Of a stretch of DNA of 50,976 nt, positions 18,204-24,882 are shown one piece after another. The stretch comes from an uncultured Acetobacteraceae bacterium (GTDB taxonomy: Bacteria > Pseudomonadota > Alphaproteobacteria > Acetobacterales > Acetobacteraceae). Both the position numbers and the translations under genes were made by a program. The notes beneath the pieces were generated by a model. That model ran no database searches and was not told where the DNA came from. It worked only from the letters and a program-made list of their open reading frames with translations. Positions within the stretch are counted from its first letter, which is position 1; each line of letters opens with the position of its first letter. Location: positions 1 to 50,976 of the forward strand of contig CAITUP010000008.1 in assembly GCA_903895595.1 (NCBI GenBank), written 5' to 3'.

Positions 18204-18881
18204 TCAATCCGTAAAGCCAACAAACCGAGCAAACCGATCCACCGGCTCCCGCTCCGCTTTGACCCCGTTCGCGGGAAACTCATCGTTCGGCCACCCCATG
18301 GCGATGCAAGTCATGATAACCTCATTATCAGGGATATTGGCGACCTCCCGCACGATCTCCGACCGCATGATCCCCTGCCCGTTGATCACGGTCCCCAGTC
18401 CGCGCGCCCAGGCCGCCAAACAGATCCCATAAGACAAAGCCCCGAGGTCGAAATGCACCACCGCCCCAGGGTCCAGCTCCCGGTCGTAGGTCAGAACGAT
18501 CGAGACCGGCGCGTCGAACTGGCGGAACCCGCGCATCACCCAGTCCTGGCGCATCGCTTTGTCGTAACGGTCGATCCCCATGACTTTGAACAGTTCGATC
18601 GCGATGGCGACCTGCCGCTGGCGGTGCAGCCCCTCGTATTCGCCATGGGTGGCGATATCGCGGTTGGCCTTGGCGCCGGCCAACATGACTTCGGTGTTGC
18701 GGCGGCGGACGTCTTCCAGAGCCTCCCCGGCCAGAACATGCACGTGCCAGGGTTGCGTGTTCATCGAGGACGGGGCGCCTTTCGCGATGTCCAGAATTTC
18801 CTCGATCAAGGCCCGCGGCACGGGGTCGTTTTTATACCCGCGGACGCTGCGGCGGGTGCGCACCAACGTATCGAAATCCAT
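18204..18881 (-). CDS. Nitroreductase family protein
   Basis: The 225-residue FMN-dependent protein has the NfsB/NOX-like fold pattern: RTRRSVRGYKNDPVP at the N-terminus (FMN phosphate binding), KGAPSSMNTQPWHVHVL, and the C-terminal GALSYGICLAAWARGLGTVINGQGIMRSEIVREVANIP segment. It would reduce nitroaromatics, quinones or similar acceptors with NAD(P)H in the cytosol. The ATG at 18881 gives the family start (MDFDTLVRTRRS). It lies 17 bases downstream of the creatininase-like gene on the same strand, so the two are likely co-transcribed. Confidence 0.92.
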   Translation of the reverse strand: MDFDTLVRTRRSVRGYKNDPVPRALIEEILDIAKGAPSSMNTQPWHVHVLAGEALEDVRRRNTEVMLAGAKANRDIATHGEYEGLHRQRQVAIAIELFKVMGIDRYDKAMRQDWVMRGFRQFDAPVSIVLTYDRELDPGAVVHFDLGALSYGICLAAWARGLGTVINGQGIMRSEIVREVANIPDNEVIMTCIAMGWPNDEFPANGVKAEREPVDRFARFVGFTD

Positions 18882-18898
18882 GATTTTTCCCCAAGGGC

Positions 18899-19594
18899 CT
18901 ACCAAGTTTCCAGCAGCGCGCGAGTCTCCGCCACCGCGACGTCCCAAATCTCCAGCATGTCCTTGTCGTCGCGCTGGTAGCGTCCGCCGAAATTGCCGTC
19001 TTCGAGCATGATCCGCACCTCGAACGGCGCCATCGTGCGCATCAGATCGGTATCGATCATCGGCTTGGCTTCGTCGGGCGCTTCCGCTCCGGCGAGGCGT
19101 GTCCAGGGGAAATTCTCCATCCAGCTGGCATGCGACGCAACGGGGTCCACACGCTGTACCGCCGCCCAGGTCAGCGGCGCTTTCCACCAGTCATGCACGC
19201 GGACGCGGGCGTCGGGATTATCCATCATCCACTCCTGCGCCAGCAACGATGCCGGCTGGTTCCCGCCGTGCCCGTTGACGATCATGATCCGTCGGAACCC
19301 GGCATGTTTCAGGCTGTCCAGAATATCCCGCAGCAGCGCCGCGTAGGTGGCCAGACGCAGCGTCACCGTGCCGGGGAAATCGGAGAAATAGGGCGTCAGC
19401 CCGTAAGGCACGACTGGAAAGACGGGGATACCCAGCGGTTCCGCCGCCGCAAGCGCGACGCGTTCGGCGTTGATGGCATCGGTCGCGAGCGACAGACCCG
19501 CATGCTGTTCGGTGCTGCCCAGCGGCAGGACGCACCGGTCGTCATGGCGGGTCCAGTCCTCCACCATCCGCCAGTCCATGTCGGCTATACGCAT
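18899..19594 (-). CDS. Creatininase family protein
   Basis: This 231-residue protein matches the creatininase/formamide hydrolase family of metal-dependent amidases. The metal-site motifs are LPLGSTEQHAGLSLATDAINAE and IMIVNGHGGNQPA. YGLTPYFSDFPGTVTL fills the usual position of the (H)SxEHxxFPGT block, here with Tyr/Asp replacing the common Ser/Glu-His, so substrate specificity may differ. Relatives open cyclic amides such as creatinine or act in cofactor synthesis (MftE-like). It starts at ATG 19594 and precedes the nitroreductase. Confidence 0.88.
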   Translation of the reverse strand: MRIADMDWRMVEDWTRHDDRCVLPLGSTEQHAGLSLATDAINAERVALAAAEPLGIPVFPVVPYGLTPYFSDFPGTVTLRLATYAALLRDILDSLKHAGFRRIMIVNGHGGNQPASLLAQEWMMDNPDARVRVHDWWKAPLTWAAVQRVDPVASHASWMENFPWTRLAGAEAPDEAKPMIDTDLMRTMAPFEVRIMLEDGNFGGRYQRDDKDMLEIWDVAVAETRALLETW

Positions 19595-19658
19595 GCGGTT
19601 ACTCCTGGGGTTTGTCTCCGGCCCCGACCGTCGCCCCGGACGCGTCCGGCGTCAACGG

Positions 19659-20081
19659 TCAGCGCGGCGGGTCGAAGGTTTGCGCAACGGCCTGGAACGC
19701 CGGCAAAGCCTCGCACTGGGCGGCATGCGCGGCCAGGGCCGGCCAGCGGTCGGGCTGGAACAGGCCGGGATGGGCCTCTGTCAAAAACCGCAGCGCGCAG
19801 GCGACCATGACATCGGCATGGCCGATCCGGTCGCCGAACCAGAACGACGTGTCCCGCGCGGATCGATCCGCGTCCAGCACATCCAGCACCCCGGCGATCT
19901 GGGTGCGGCAGCGCTCGGTCGACACCGGCGACGCCGCGTCGTGCAGCACCCGCTCGTAAACCAGGCTCACGGCCTTGTCGGCCGGGCTACTGCCGAAGGC
20001 GCAGATCTTCAGCTCCGCCCGCCGCCGAGCACCCTCGGCGGTCATCATGGCGCGGGTGGGGCTGACCATCTCGTCGAGCCA
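19659..20081 (-). pseudogene. GST gene, C-terminal fragment
   Basis: This frame reads WLDEMVSPTRAMMTAEGARRR and on through a helical GST C-terminal domain to a normal stop. WFGDRIGHADVMVACALRFL is the N-capping motif of that domain. It has no start and lacks the thioredoxin-like half, which lies in the same strand and register of the fold at 20782-20985. Joined, the two pieces would make a GST of about 209 residues with ...SGAILD followed by WLDEMV..., the usual junction. A ~700 bp insert separates them. Confidence 0.85.
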
Positions 20082-20781
20082 AATGTCTTGACTTCGGGAC
20101 CCCAGCCGAGGTAATCCTACAGTAGCTGTTGCACTTCAAATGTGAATCCACCTACTGGCTTCCGTCGGCATGACTTGGGGCCCAGCCGATGGGTCAGGCG
20201 TTGCGAGGGTTGGTATAAGGGGTTTCACCGTCCCTGTTTTCGTGCATCCTGTCAGGGTCCAACAATCATGCGCATCAGAGATGAACGTCCCGAGGATGAG
20301 GAAACCATCGGACAGATTACAACAGCAGCGTTTGCGAACATGCCATTTGCCGATGGCGATGAAGCCGATTTGATAGAAAAACTTCGTGCAACCGGCGGTT
20401 TAACGATCTCTCTTGTTGCCGAGTCGGACGGAAAAACCGTCGGTCATATTTCCTTTTCACCAGTTCGGGTGAACGGCCGAGACGGCCCCTGGTACCAACT
20501 CGCGCCCGTATCGGTGGTGCCCGAATTCCAAGGGCGTGGCATCGGTTCTGCACTGATCGTGGCGGGCATCGAACGGCTAAAGGCGCTGGGTGCTGAGACA
20601 TGCATGGTGCTTGGCCATGAGGACTATTACCCACGTTTTGGATTCGAAAATGTTGGCGAGCTTTCGGATAACTACCCGCATAGAAACCCCAACTTCATGC
20701 GACTTGTGCTGAAGGGCGAGGCACCGACGGGCAAGGTAACGTATCATCCAGCCTTCGGCGAGATGTGACCGGTACCGCTGC
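20082..20781. mobile_element. ~700-bp insert carrying a GNAT gene inside a GST gene
   Basis: The borders are set by where GST coding sequence stops on each side; they are good to a few bases. The insert contains one gene (GNAT, plus strand), and its left ~135 bases are repeat-rich. CGTCGGCATGAC at 20164 and GGTATAAGG near 20214 recur in the same order and similar spacing in the right arm of the element at 43576-43652. There is also a degenerate direct repeat inside it (TGACTTCGGGACCCCAGCC near 20089 and TGACTTGGGGCCCAGCC near 20172). No transposase or integrase is present and no clear target duplication is visible. The coding part looks less GC-rich than its neighbours. How it moved is unknown. 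Confidence 0.7.
20268..20768 (+). CDS. GNAT-family N-acetyltransferase (YhbS-like)
   Basis: This 166-residue protein has a full GNAT fold: MRIRDERPEDEETIGQITTAAF at the N-terminus, then VGHISFSPVRV (strands 2-3), LAPVSVVPEFQGRGIGSALIVAGIERL (strand 4 and the acetyl-CoA pyrophosphate loop QGRGIG), and HEDYYPRFGFENVG, which is the hallmark of YhbS-like members. It transfers acetyl from acetyl-CoA to an unknown amine. The ATG at 20268 was chosen because it gives the family start. A TATAAG near 20215 could be a -10 element. The gene lies entirely within the insert that splits a GST gene, so it probably arrived by transfer. Confidence 0.88.
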   Translation: MRIRDERPEDEETIGQITTAAFANMPFADGDEADLIEKLRATGGLTISLVAESDGKTVGHISFSPVRVNGRDGPWYQLAPVSVVPEFQGRGIGSALIVAGIERLKALGAETCMVLGHEDYYPRFGFENVGELSDNYPHRNPNFMRLVLKGEAPTGKVTYHPAFGEM

Positions 20782-20985
20782 ATCGAGGATGGCGCCGCTT
20801 TCGATCAGCACCTCCCCATCGTCCAGCACCAAGGTCGGCACACGACGGAGCGGGTTGAACAGGGCGATCTTGTCGCCGTCCCCGAATGTCGACCACGGCC
20901 GGTGTTCGAAGGTCATGCCATACAAATGCAGCGCGATCCCCACCCGCCGCACGAACGGCGAGTCGTATTGTCCAATCAGAATCAT
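20782..20985 (-). pseudogene. GST gene, N-terminal fragment
   Basis: The first 68 codons read MILIGQYDSPFVRRVGIALH and then NPLRRVPTLVLDDGEVLIESGAILD. This is the thioredoxin-like domain with the cis-Pro (RVPTL) and the ES glutathione site intact. After codon ~68 the frame enters the insert and soon stops. The remaining helical domain is at 19659-20081. The ATG at 20985 and its upstream AGGACGG are normal, so a truncated ~96-residue peptide may still be made, but it cannot form a full GST. Confidence 0.85.
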
Positions 20986-21052
20986 CCCGTCCTCCTTCGC
21001 TGGTCTGGACAGAGTACTTGATTCCGGCGCGGCCTCCCGTCAAACTTTTCTT

Positions 21053-21337
21053 ATGAATCAGCTCGTCAATCTGAGCAGCGTCCGAGACGACACGCTGTGG
21101 GCGGTGGTGGCCTCGATCGGGCGCACCCATCGCGTCGCCGAGGTGTTCCCCAACCGCAACGCGGCGCAGGCCGATCGCGACTGGCGGGAACAGCAAGTGC
21201 GGGCCTACGCGGGCTTCCTGAGCACCTCGCGCCAGCCGGCGCCGAACTACAGCATCCGCCCCATCCGCCGCGCCGAACTCCCCCGATCCTGGCGGCCGCT
21301 CCCCGCGCTCGGGTTCCTGCACGGAAAATTCATTTAG
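21053..21337 (+). CDS. Hypothetical small protein
   Basis: This 94-residue soluble protein is unrecognised. It opens MNQLVNLSSVRDDTLWAVVASIGRTHRVAEVFPNR and contains a basic, Pro-rich C-terminal half (YSIRPIRRAELPRSWRPLPALGF). It has no signal peptide or membrane segment. The ATG at 21053 was chosen as the only good start, about 65 bases from the divergent GST-fragment start. Its stop overlaps the SDR stop of the opposite strand by eight bases. Codon usage looks normal for the window, supporting a real gene. Confidence 0.55.
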   Translation: MNQLVNLSSVRDDTLWAVVASIGRTHRVAEVFPNRNAAQADRDWREQQVRAYAGFLSTSRQPAPNYSIRPIRRAELPRSWRPLPALGFLHGKFI

Positions 21338-22157
21338 CGTCCGCTCGGTCGAACGCCGCGATGATCCGGTCGAGCCGAGCCTTCACGGCGGCGCGTTCGT
21401 TGGTGTGGGTCAGGATGTAGAAGTCGTCGTCGCGGATCGCTTGCAATACGCGCTGGCCGACGACGACCGGGTCCAGCGATCCGGTCGCGAAGGCGCTGCG
21501 GAGTGCCTCCTGCGTCGGGCGGCTGTAGGCGCCGCCAAAGCGGTCGGGCCGGGTCGCGGCGGAGTCGAAGATGGATGTGTTCACCGCGCCGGGGCAGAGG
21601 ATCGACACGCCGATGCCGGAGCCTTTCAGTTCCTGCTCCAGTGCTTCGGATATCGCGGCGACGGCGTATTTGGTGGCGGCGTAGGCGCCTTGCTCGCGGC
21701 CCTCGCGGACGAAGAAACTGGACATCGATCCCGTGTTCACCACGTGCCCGCCTTCGCCGTGGGCGCGGATCATGGGCACGAAGCTACGGATGCCGTTGGT
21801 GACGCCCATGACGTTGACGCCGAACGCCCAGCTCCATTCCTCCGGCGTAACCAGCGCCAGCTTGGTGCCGTGCATGGCGACGCCGGCATTGTTTACGGCG
21901 ATGTGGAGCTTGCCGAAGGCCTGCCCCGCGGCTGTGGCGACGGCGGCGACGGAAGCGGGGTCGGAGACATCGACTTGCACCGCGATCGCTTTCACGCCGA
22001 GTGCTGCGATGGCGGCGCGGGCTTCTTCGAGCGGGCCGGGGCGGAGGTCCGCCAGCACCATGTTCATCCCGGCGCCGGCGAGTGCCTTGGCGATTCCCAG
22101 GCCAATGCCCGATGCCGCGCCGGTAACGACGGCGGTTTTGCCGGTGAAGTTTTGCAT
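21330..22157 (-). CDS. SDR-family NAD(P)-dependent oxidoreductase
   Basis: This 275-residue classical short-chain dehydrogenase has the cofactor motif VVTGAASGIGLGIAKALAGAG, the NNAGVAM loop, a catalytic Ser in NTGSMSSFF and the YAATK active site. It would oxidise or reduce an alcohol/ketone. It is the last gene of the minus-strand catabolic operon that begins at 24654, 54 bases downstream of the carboxymuconolactone decarboxylase-like gene. The gap contains a GC-rich hairpin, so expression may be reduced at this point. ATG 22157 gives the normal family start. Confidence 0.92.
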   Translation of the reverse strand: MQNFTGKTAVVTGAASGIGLGIAKALAGAGMNMVLADLRPGPLEEARAAIAALGVKAIAVQVDVSDPASVAAVATAAGQAFGKLHIAVNNAGVAMHGTKLALVTPEEWSWAFGVNVMGVTNGIRSFVPMIRAHGEGGHVVNTGSMSSFFVREGREQGAYAATKYAVAAISEALEQELKGSGIGVSILCPGAVNTSIFDSAATRPDRFGGAYSRPTQEALRSAFATGSLDPVVVGQRVLQAIRDDDFYILTHTNERAAVKARLDRIIAAFDRADAK

Positions 22158-22177
22158 GGTTTCCCCCTCCCCCTGAC

Positions 22178-22195
22178 CCCCTCCCGCGCGAGGGG
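22178..22195. repeat. GC-rich hairpin between decarboxylase-like gene and SDR
   Basis: CCCCTC (22178-22183) pairs with GAGGGG (22190-22195) around CCGCGC, within a stretch of C/G blocks (22161-22201) that flanks it on both sides. It sits in the 54-base intercistronic gap. It has no T-run, so it is more likely a dispersed palindrome or an RNA-processing site than a terminator. Confidence 0.45.
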
Positions 22196-22211
22196 AGGGG
22201 GCGTGTGGCAA

Positions 22212-22604
22212 TCAACCCTCGGCGCGCATTTCCTTGAACACCTCGGTCGCCGTCAGCATGGCTTCGCGCACCAGCGGGGCGCCGACGTAACCGGCGAGGT
22301 GCAGCAGCGCTTCGGCCAGCTCATCCTCGGTCCAGCCTTGGTTGCGGGCGAAGCGCAGATGCAGCACCAGCTCCGGCGTGCGGCCAGTGGCGGCGTCGGA
22401 GATCACGCAGATCAGCGACCGCGTCTTCAGGTCCAGCCCTTCGCGGGTCCAGAGCGAGCCGAACACGCATTCCTGCGTCACTTCGGCGAATTTCTGCATG
22501 ATCGGGTCTTGGTAGACGTTTGCGTCCAGCTTCTTGGCGTATTCCTCGCCCATCAGCTTGCGGCGCATCGCCTGGCCGCGTGCGCGGCGGTTGTCTTCGG
22601 CCAT
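22212..22604 (-). CDS. Carboxymuconolactone decarboxylase family protein (PcaC-like)
   Basis: This 130-residue protein matches the CMD/PcaC fold: MRRKLMGEEYAKKLDANVYQD, then FGSLWTREGLDLKTRSLICVISDAATGRTPELVLHLRFARNQGWTEDELAEALLHLAGYVGAP. The absence of a CxxC motif places it with PcaC-type decarboxylases rather than AhpD-type peroxidases. It is in the middle of the operon, 19 bases after the Rieske gene. Together with a Rieske protein, an SDR and a TIM-barrel amidohydrolase, it suggests breakdown of an aromatic or lactone compound that cannot be named. Confidence 0.9.
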   Translation of the reverse strand: MAEDNRRARGQAMRRKLMGEEYAKKLDANVYQDPIMQKFAEVTQECVFGSLWTREGLDLKTRSLICVISDAATGRTPELVLHLRFARNQGWTEDELAEALLHLAGYVGAPLVREAMLTATEVFKEMRAEG

Positions 22605-22623
22605 GTTCGGTTTCCTCTCGCGG

Positions 22624-23037
22624 TTAGAGCTCGACCACCACGTAGTCCTGCTCGATGGTGACGGGCACAGTTTCCGCCACGAACGGGCCTTTGGCCAGAG
22701 CTTCGCCGGGGACAATCGTCACCGGATAGGTGCGTGCTTTGACGGACTCCGGGTGGCACCAGGAGGAGCCGGTTTTGATGTCGAACTCCCACCCGTGCCA
22801 AGGGCAACGCAGCATTTCGCCGACATGGGTCAGCCGGTAGTCGCCGGGACGTTCGGAGGTGAAGCGTCCGGTAATCAGCCCGGTGCATAGCGCCGCGCCT
22901 TCGTGCGGGCAGCGGTTGATCAGGGCGTAATGCTCGCCGTTGACGTTGAACACGCCGATATCGCGGCCGGCGACGGTCACGGCTTTGCAGGTCCCCGGCG
23001 CGATCTCACCCACCGAGGCGACAACATGGCGGGCCAT
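22624..23037 (-). CDS. Rieske [2Fe-2S] ferredoxin-like protein
   Basis: This 137-residue protein carries both cluster motifs of a Rieske domain: CPHEGA at ~43-48 and CPWHGWEF at ~78-85. It lacks a catalytic mononuclear-iron domain, so it is either a ferredoxin component of a ring-hydroxylating oxygenase or a stand-alone electron carrier. No oxygenase alpha subunit or reductase lies in the operon. The ATG at 23037 overlaps the DUF2442 stop by one base (TGATG on the coding strand), which implies coupled translation. Confidence 0.92.
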   Translation of the reverse strand: MARHVVASVGEIAPGTCKAVTVAGRDIGVFNVNGEHYALINRCPHEGAALCTGLITGRFTSERPGDYRLTHVGEMLRCPWHGWEFDIKTGSSWCHPESVKARTYPVTIVPGEALAKGPFVAETVPVTIEQDYVVVEL

Positions 23038-23312
23038 CAGGCGGCTGAACGACGGGTTTTGGTCTGGTCGCCCCGGCCCGCGAGGATTCCCGCTACGGAA
23101 ATGTCTTCATCCAGGTCCGGCCAGTGGATGCCCTTGCCAAGCCCAATCGGTTCCCGATGTTCGCGCTGTTGGGTCGTGCCGTGCAGCAACCGGGGAAACC
23201 ACGCCAGAGGAACCGATAGCGTGCGTCCGTCATCGAGCACCACGCGGAAAATATCCTCCGAAAAGGATATGCCAATCGCCAGCGGTTCAGTTTCAAGCGC
23301 TAAAATAGGCAT
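23037..23312 (-). CDS. DUF2442 domain protein (antitoxin-like partner of DUF4160)
   Basis: The 91-residue protein shows the DUF2442 pattern: a short beta-rich N-terminus, then IGISFSEDIFRVVLDDGRTLSVPLAWFPRLLHGTTQQREHREPIGLGKGIHWPDLDEDISVAGILAG. The SVPLxWFPRL and IHWPDLDEDISV blocks are diagnostic. DUF2442 and DUF4160 genes are often found together and have been predicted to form toxin-antitoxin-like pairs; that is established only as prediction. The start at 23312 is 20 bases inside the preceding DUF4160 gene. The stop overlaps the Rieske start, so this pair is embedded in the operon rather than standing apart. Confidence 0.85.
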   Translation of the reverse strand: MPILALETEPLAIGISFSEDIFRVVLDDGRTLSVPLAWFPRLLHGTTQQREHREPIGLGKGIHWPDLDEDISVAGILAGRGDQTKTRRSAA

Positions 23313-23535
23313 GCCATGCCTCCAGCATGGAATTTCTGTGAGTTGTCGCCAACCGATGCAATGCCCCGATCTCCAATGCCGAGAGGCGTTTGATTTTAGC
23401 CAATTCTGCGGGATCGAGCCAGAATTTTGCGACTTTCTCTCCGGTAACCACGAGGATATGCGGCGGCTCGCGCGGGTTGCCCTCATCGCTATAGAAGAAA
23501 ATCCGGTACCCATCGGATCGTAGGACATGCGGCAT
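23293..23535 (-). CDS. DUF4160 domain protein (putative toxin-like partner of DUF2442)
   Basis: This 80-residue protein is a complete DUF4160 domain: MPHVLRSDGYRIFFYSDEG, REPPHILVVTGEKVAKFWLDPAEL, and a C-terminal helix ending LEAWHAYFSA. The GYRIFFYS, EPPHI and KFWLDP blocks fit the family. Function is not experimentally established for the family as far as I know; pairing with DUF2442 suggests a regulatory or toxin-antitoxin role. It starts six bases after the amidohydrolase stop and overlaps DUF2442 by 20 bases. Confidence 0.88.
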   Translation of the reverse strand: MPHVLRSDGYRIFFYSDEGNPREPPHILVVTGEKVAKFWLDPAELAKIKRLSALEIGALHRLATTHRNSMLEAWHAYFSA

Positions 23536-23541
23536 CCACGG

Positions 23542-24654
23542 TCACACCAGCCTGTAGAACGCCATCGCGTTATCGCGGAAGATCATCTGCTTTTCCTTCT
23601 CCGGGATTGGCGCCTTGAACGCGTAGCGCGGATCGTCCTGATCCCAGTGCGGATAATCCGTCGAGAACATGATCCGGTCCCAACCGATCCATTCGCACGT
23701 CGCCAGCAGGTCCTCCGGCCGTTCCGGTTCTTCGATCGGCTGCGTCGTGACCCAGATATGGTCGCGGATATATTCCGACGGGAGGCGCTTGAGGTGCGGC
23801 ACTTCCGCGTGCAGCCGCTTGTATTGCTTATCCAGCCGCCAGGTCAGCGACGGCAGCCAGGCGAACCCGCCCTCGACCAGGGCGATCTTCAGCTTGGGGA
23901 TGCGTTCGAACACGCCCTCGATCACCAGCGAGGTCACCAGCGCTTCCTTCGACTGCGGATAGGACGGGTGTTCCTCATGGTAGAACGACGGCCAGCCGCC
24001 ACCCGTCGAGGGATGGCCGGACGTGCCGCCGAGGTGCAATGCGATCGGAAACCCGTTGGCGGCGGCGGCTTCCAGCACCGGCCAATAGCGGCGGCGGCCC
24101 AGCGGTTCCAGCCCGCGCGGCGGGATCATGACCTGAGCGAAGCGGCGGTCGCCGGCGCGCTTTTCGATCTCCTTCACCGCGGCTTCCGGATATTCGGCGG
24201 TGACCTGGACGGATGCTTTCAGCCGCGGTTCGGCGTCGCACCACACCTGTGCCTGCCAGTCGTTGGCGGCGGTGCACAAGGCGGCCCCGAACTCGACGTT
24301 CCGCTCATCTCCGCCACGCCCGAGCAGGGGCATCATCATGCCGTAGGAGACGTCGAAGGCGTCCAGGAGCTGCTCGCGCATCATTTTCAGGTTGGAGCCG
24401 GGGTGGCCGCCGTCCTCGGGCCACGCGTCCATGCGCATGCCGACGCCGGGGGACATGCGCGGGTAGTTCGGCGCATTGGCAAAGGGGCTGCGCGACCGAG
24501 CGCCGATGGACGCTCGGAGGTCCCGCCAGCGTTGCGGGAGGAATTGGTCGATGTCGGCGGGGGATTTTGTGTAGGGGTGCACGTCGCAATCGACGAAGCC
24601 GGTTTTCGACTGCGTGGCGGTATCGGGCTGGCGGTCCGTGACGGCGACGTTCAT
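23542..24654 (-). CDS. Amidohydrolase-family TIM-barrel enzyme (ACMSD-like)
   Basis: The 370-residue protein matches the amidohydrolase_2 group, which includes 2-amino-3-carboxymuconate-semialdehyde decarboxylase and other non-oxidative decarboxylases or hydrolases. FVDCDVHPY near the N-terminus replaces the usual HxH with DxH, as in a known subgroup. IALHLGG in the middle and MFSTDYPHWD near the C-terminus supply the later His and Asp ligands. It is the first gene of the minus-strand operon and is divergent from the transporter at 24883, which could import its substrate. The substrate is probably an aromatic or phenolic acid, by context only. Confidence 0.88.
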   Translation of the reverse strand: MNVAVTDRQPDTATQSKTGFVDCDVHPYTKSPADIDQFLPQRWRDLRASIGARSRSPFANAPNYPRMSPGVGMRMDAWPEDGGHPGSNLKMMREQLLDAFDVSYGMMMPLLGRGGDERNVEFGAALCTAANDWQAQVWCDAEPRLKASVQVTAEYPEAAVKEIEKRAGDRRFAQVMIPPRGLEPLGRRRYWPVLEAAAANGFPIALHLGGTSGHPSTGGGWPSFYHEEHPSYPQSKEALVTSLVIEGVFERIPKLKIALVEGGFAWLPSLTWRLDKQYKRLHAEVPHLKRLPSEYIRDHIWVTTQPIEEPERPEDLLATCEWIGWDRIMFSTDYPHWDQDDPRYAFKAPIPEKEKQMIFRDNAMAFYRLV

Positions 24655-24882
24655 GGCGCTTCTCCCATTGTTTGGGCGTGATGGGGAGATAAGCGGAGTG
24701 AGGCCTGGGTGGCAAGCTGGAGGGCGGGTGGCAGTATCGGCGTCACCCGACCGGGAAGTCTCAAGAAGACTATTTGCCAAGTCCTCACGGAATGGTGTAC
24801 CTCCCTGAAATCTAACGCCGAATCCAACGTCAACCGGACGGACGGAAATCGGCTGAAGCGTTCGGGAAAGGAAAACGACCCC

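Noticed and set aside
20082-20781. Integron gene cassette as explanation for the GNAT insert
   Set aside because: No attC-like site with paired core sequences is visible after the GNAT stop; the gene ends only about 13 bases before GST sequence resumes.
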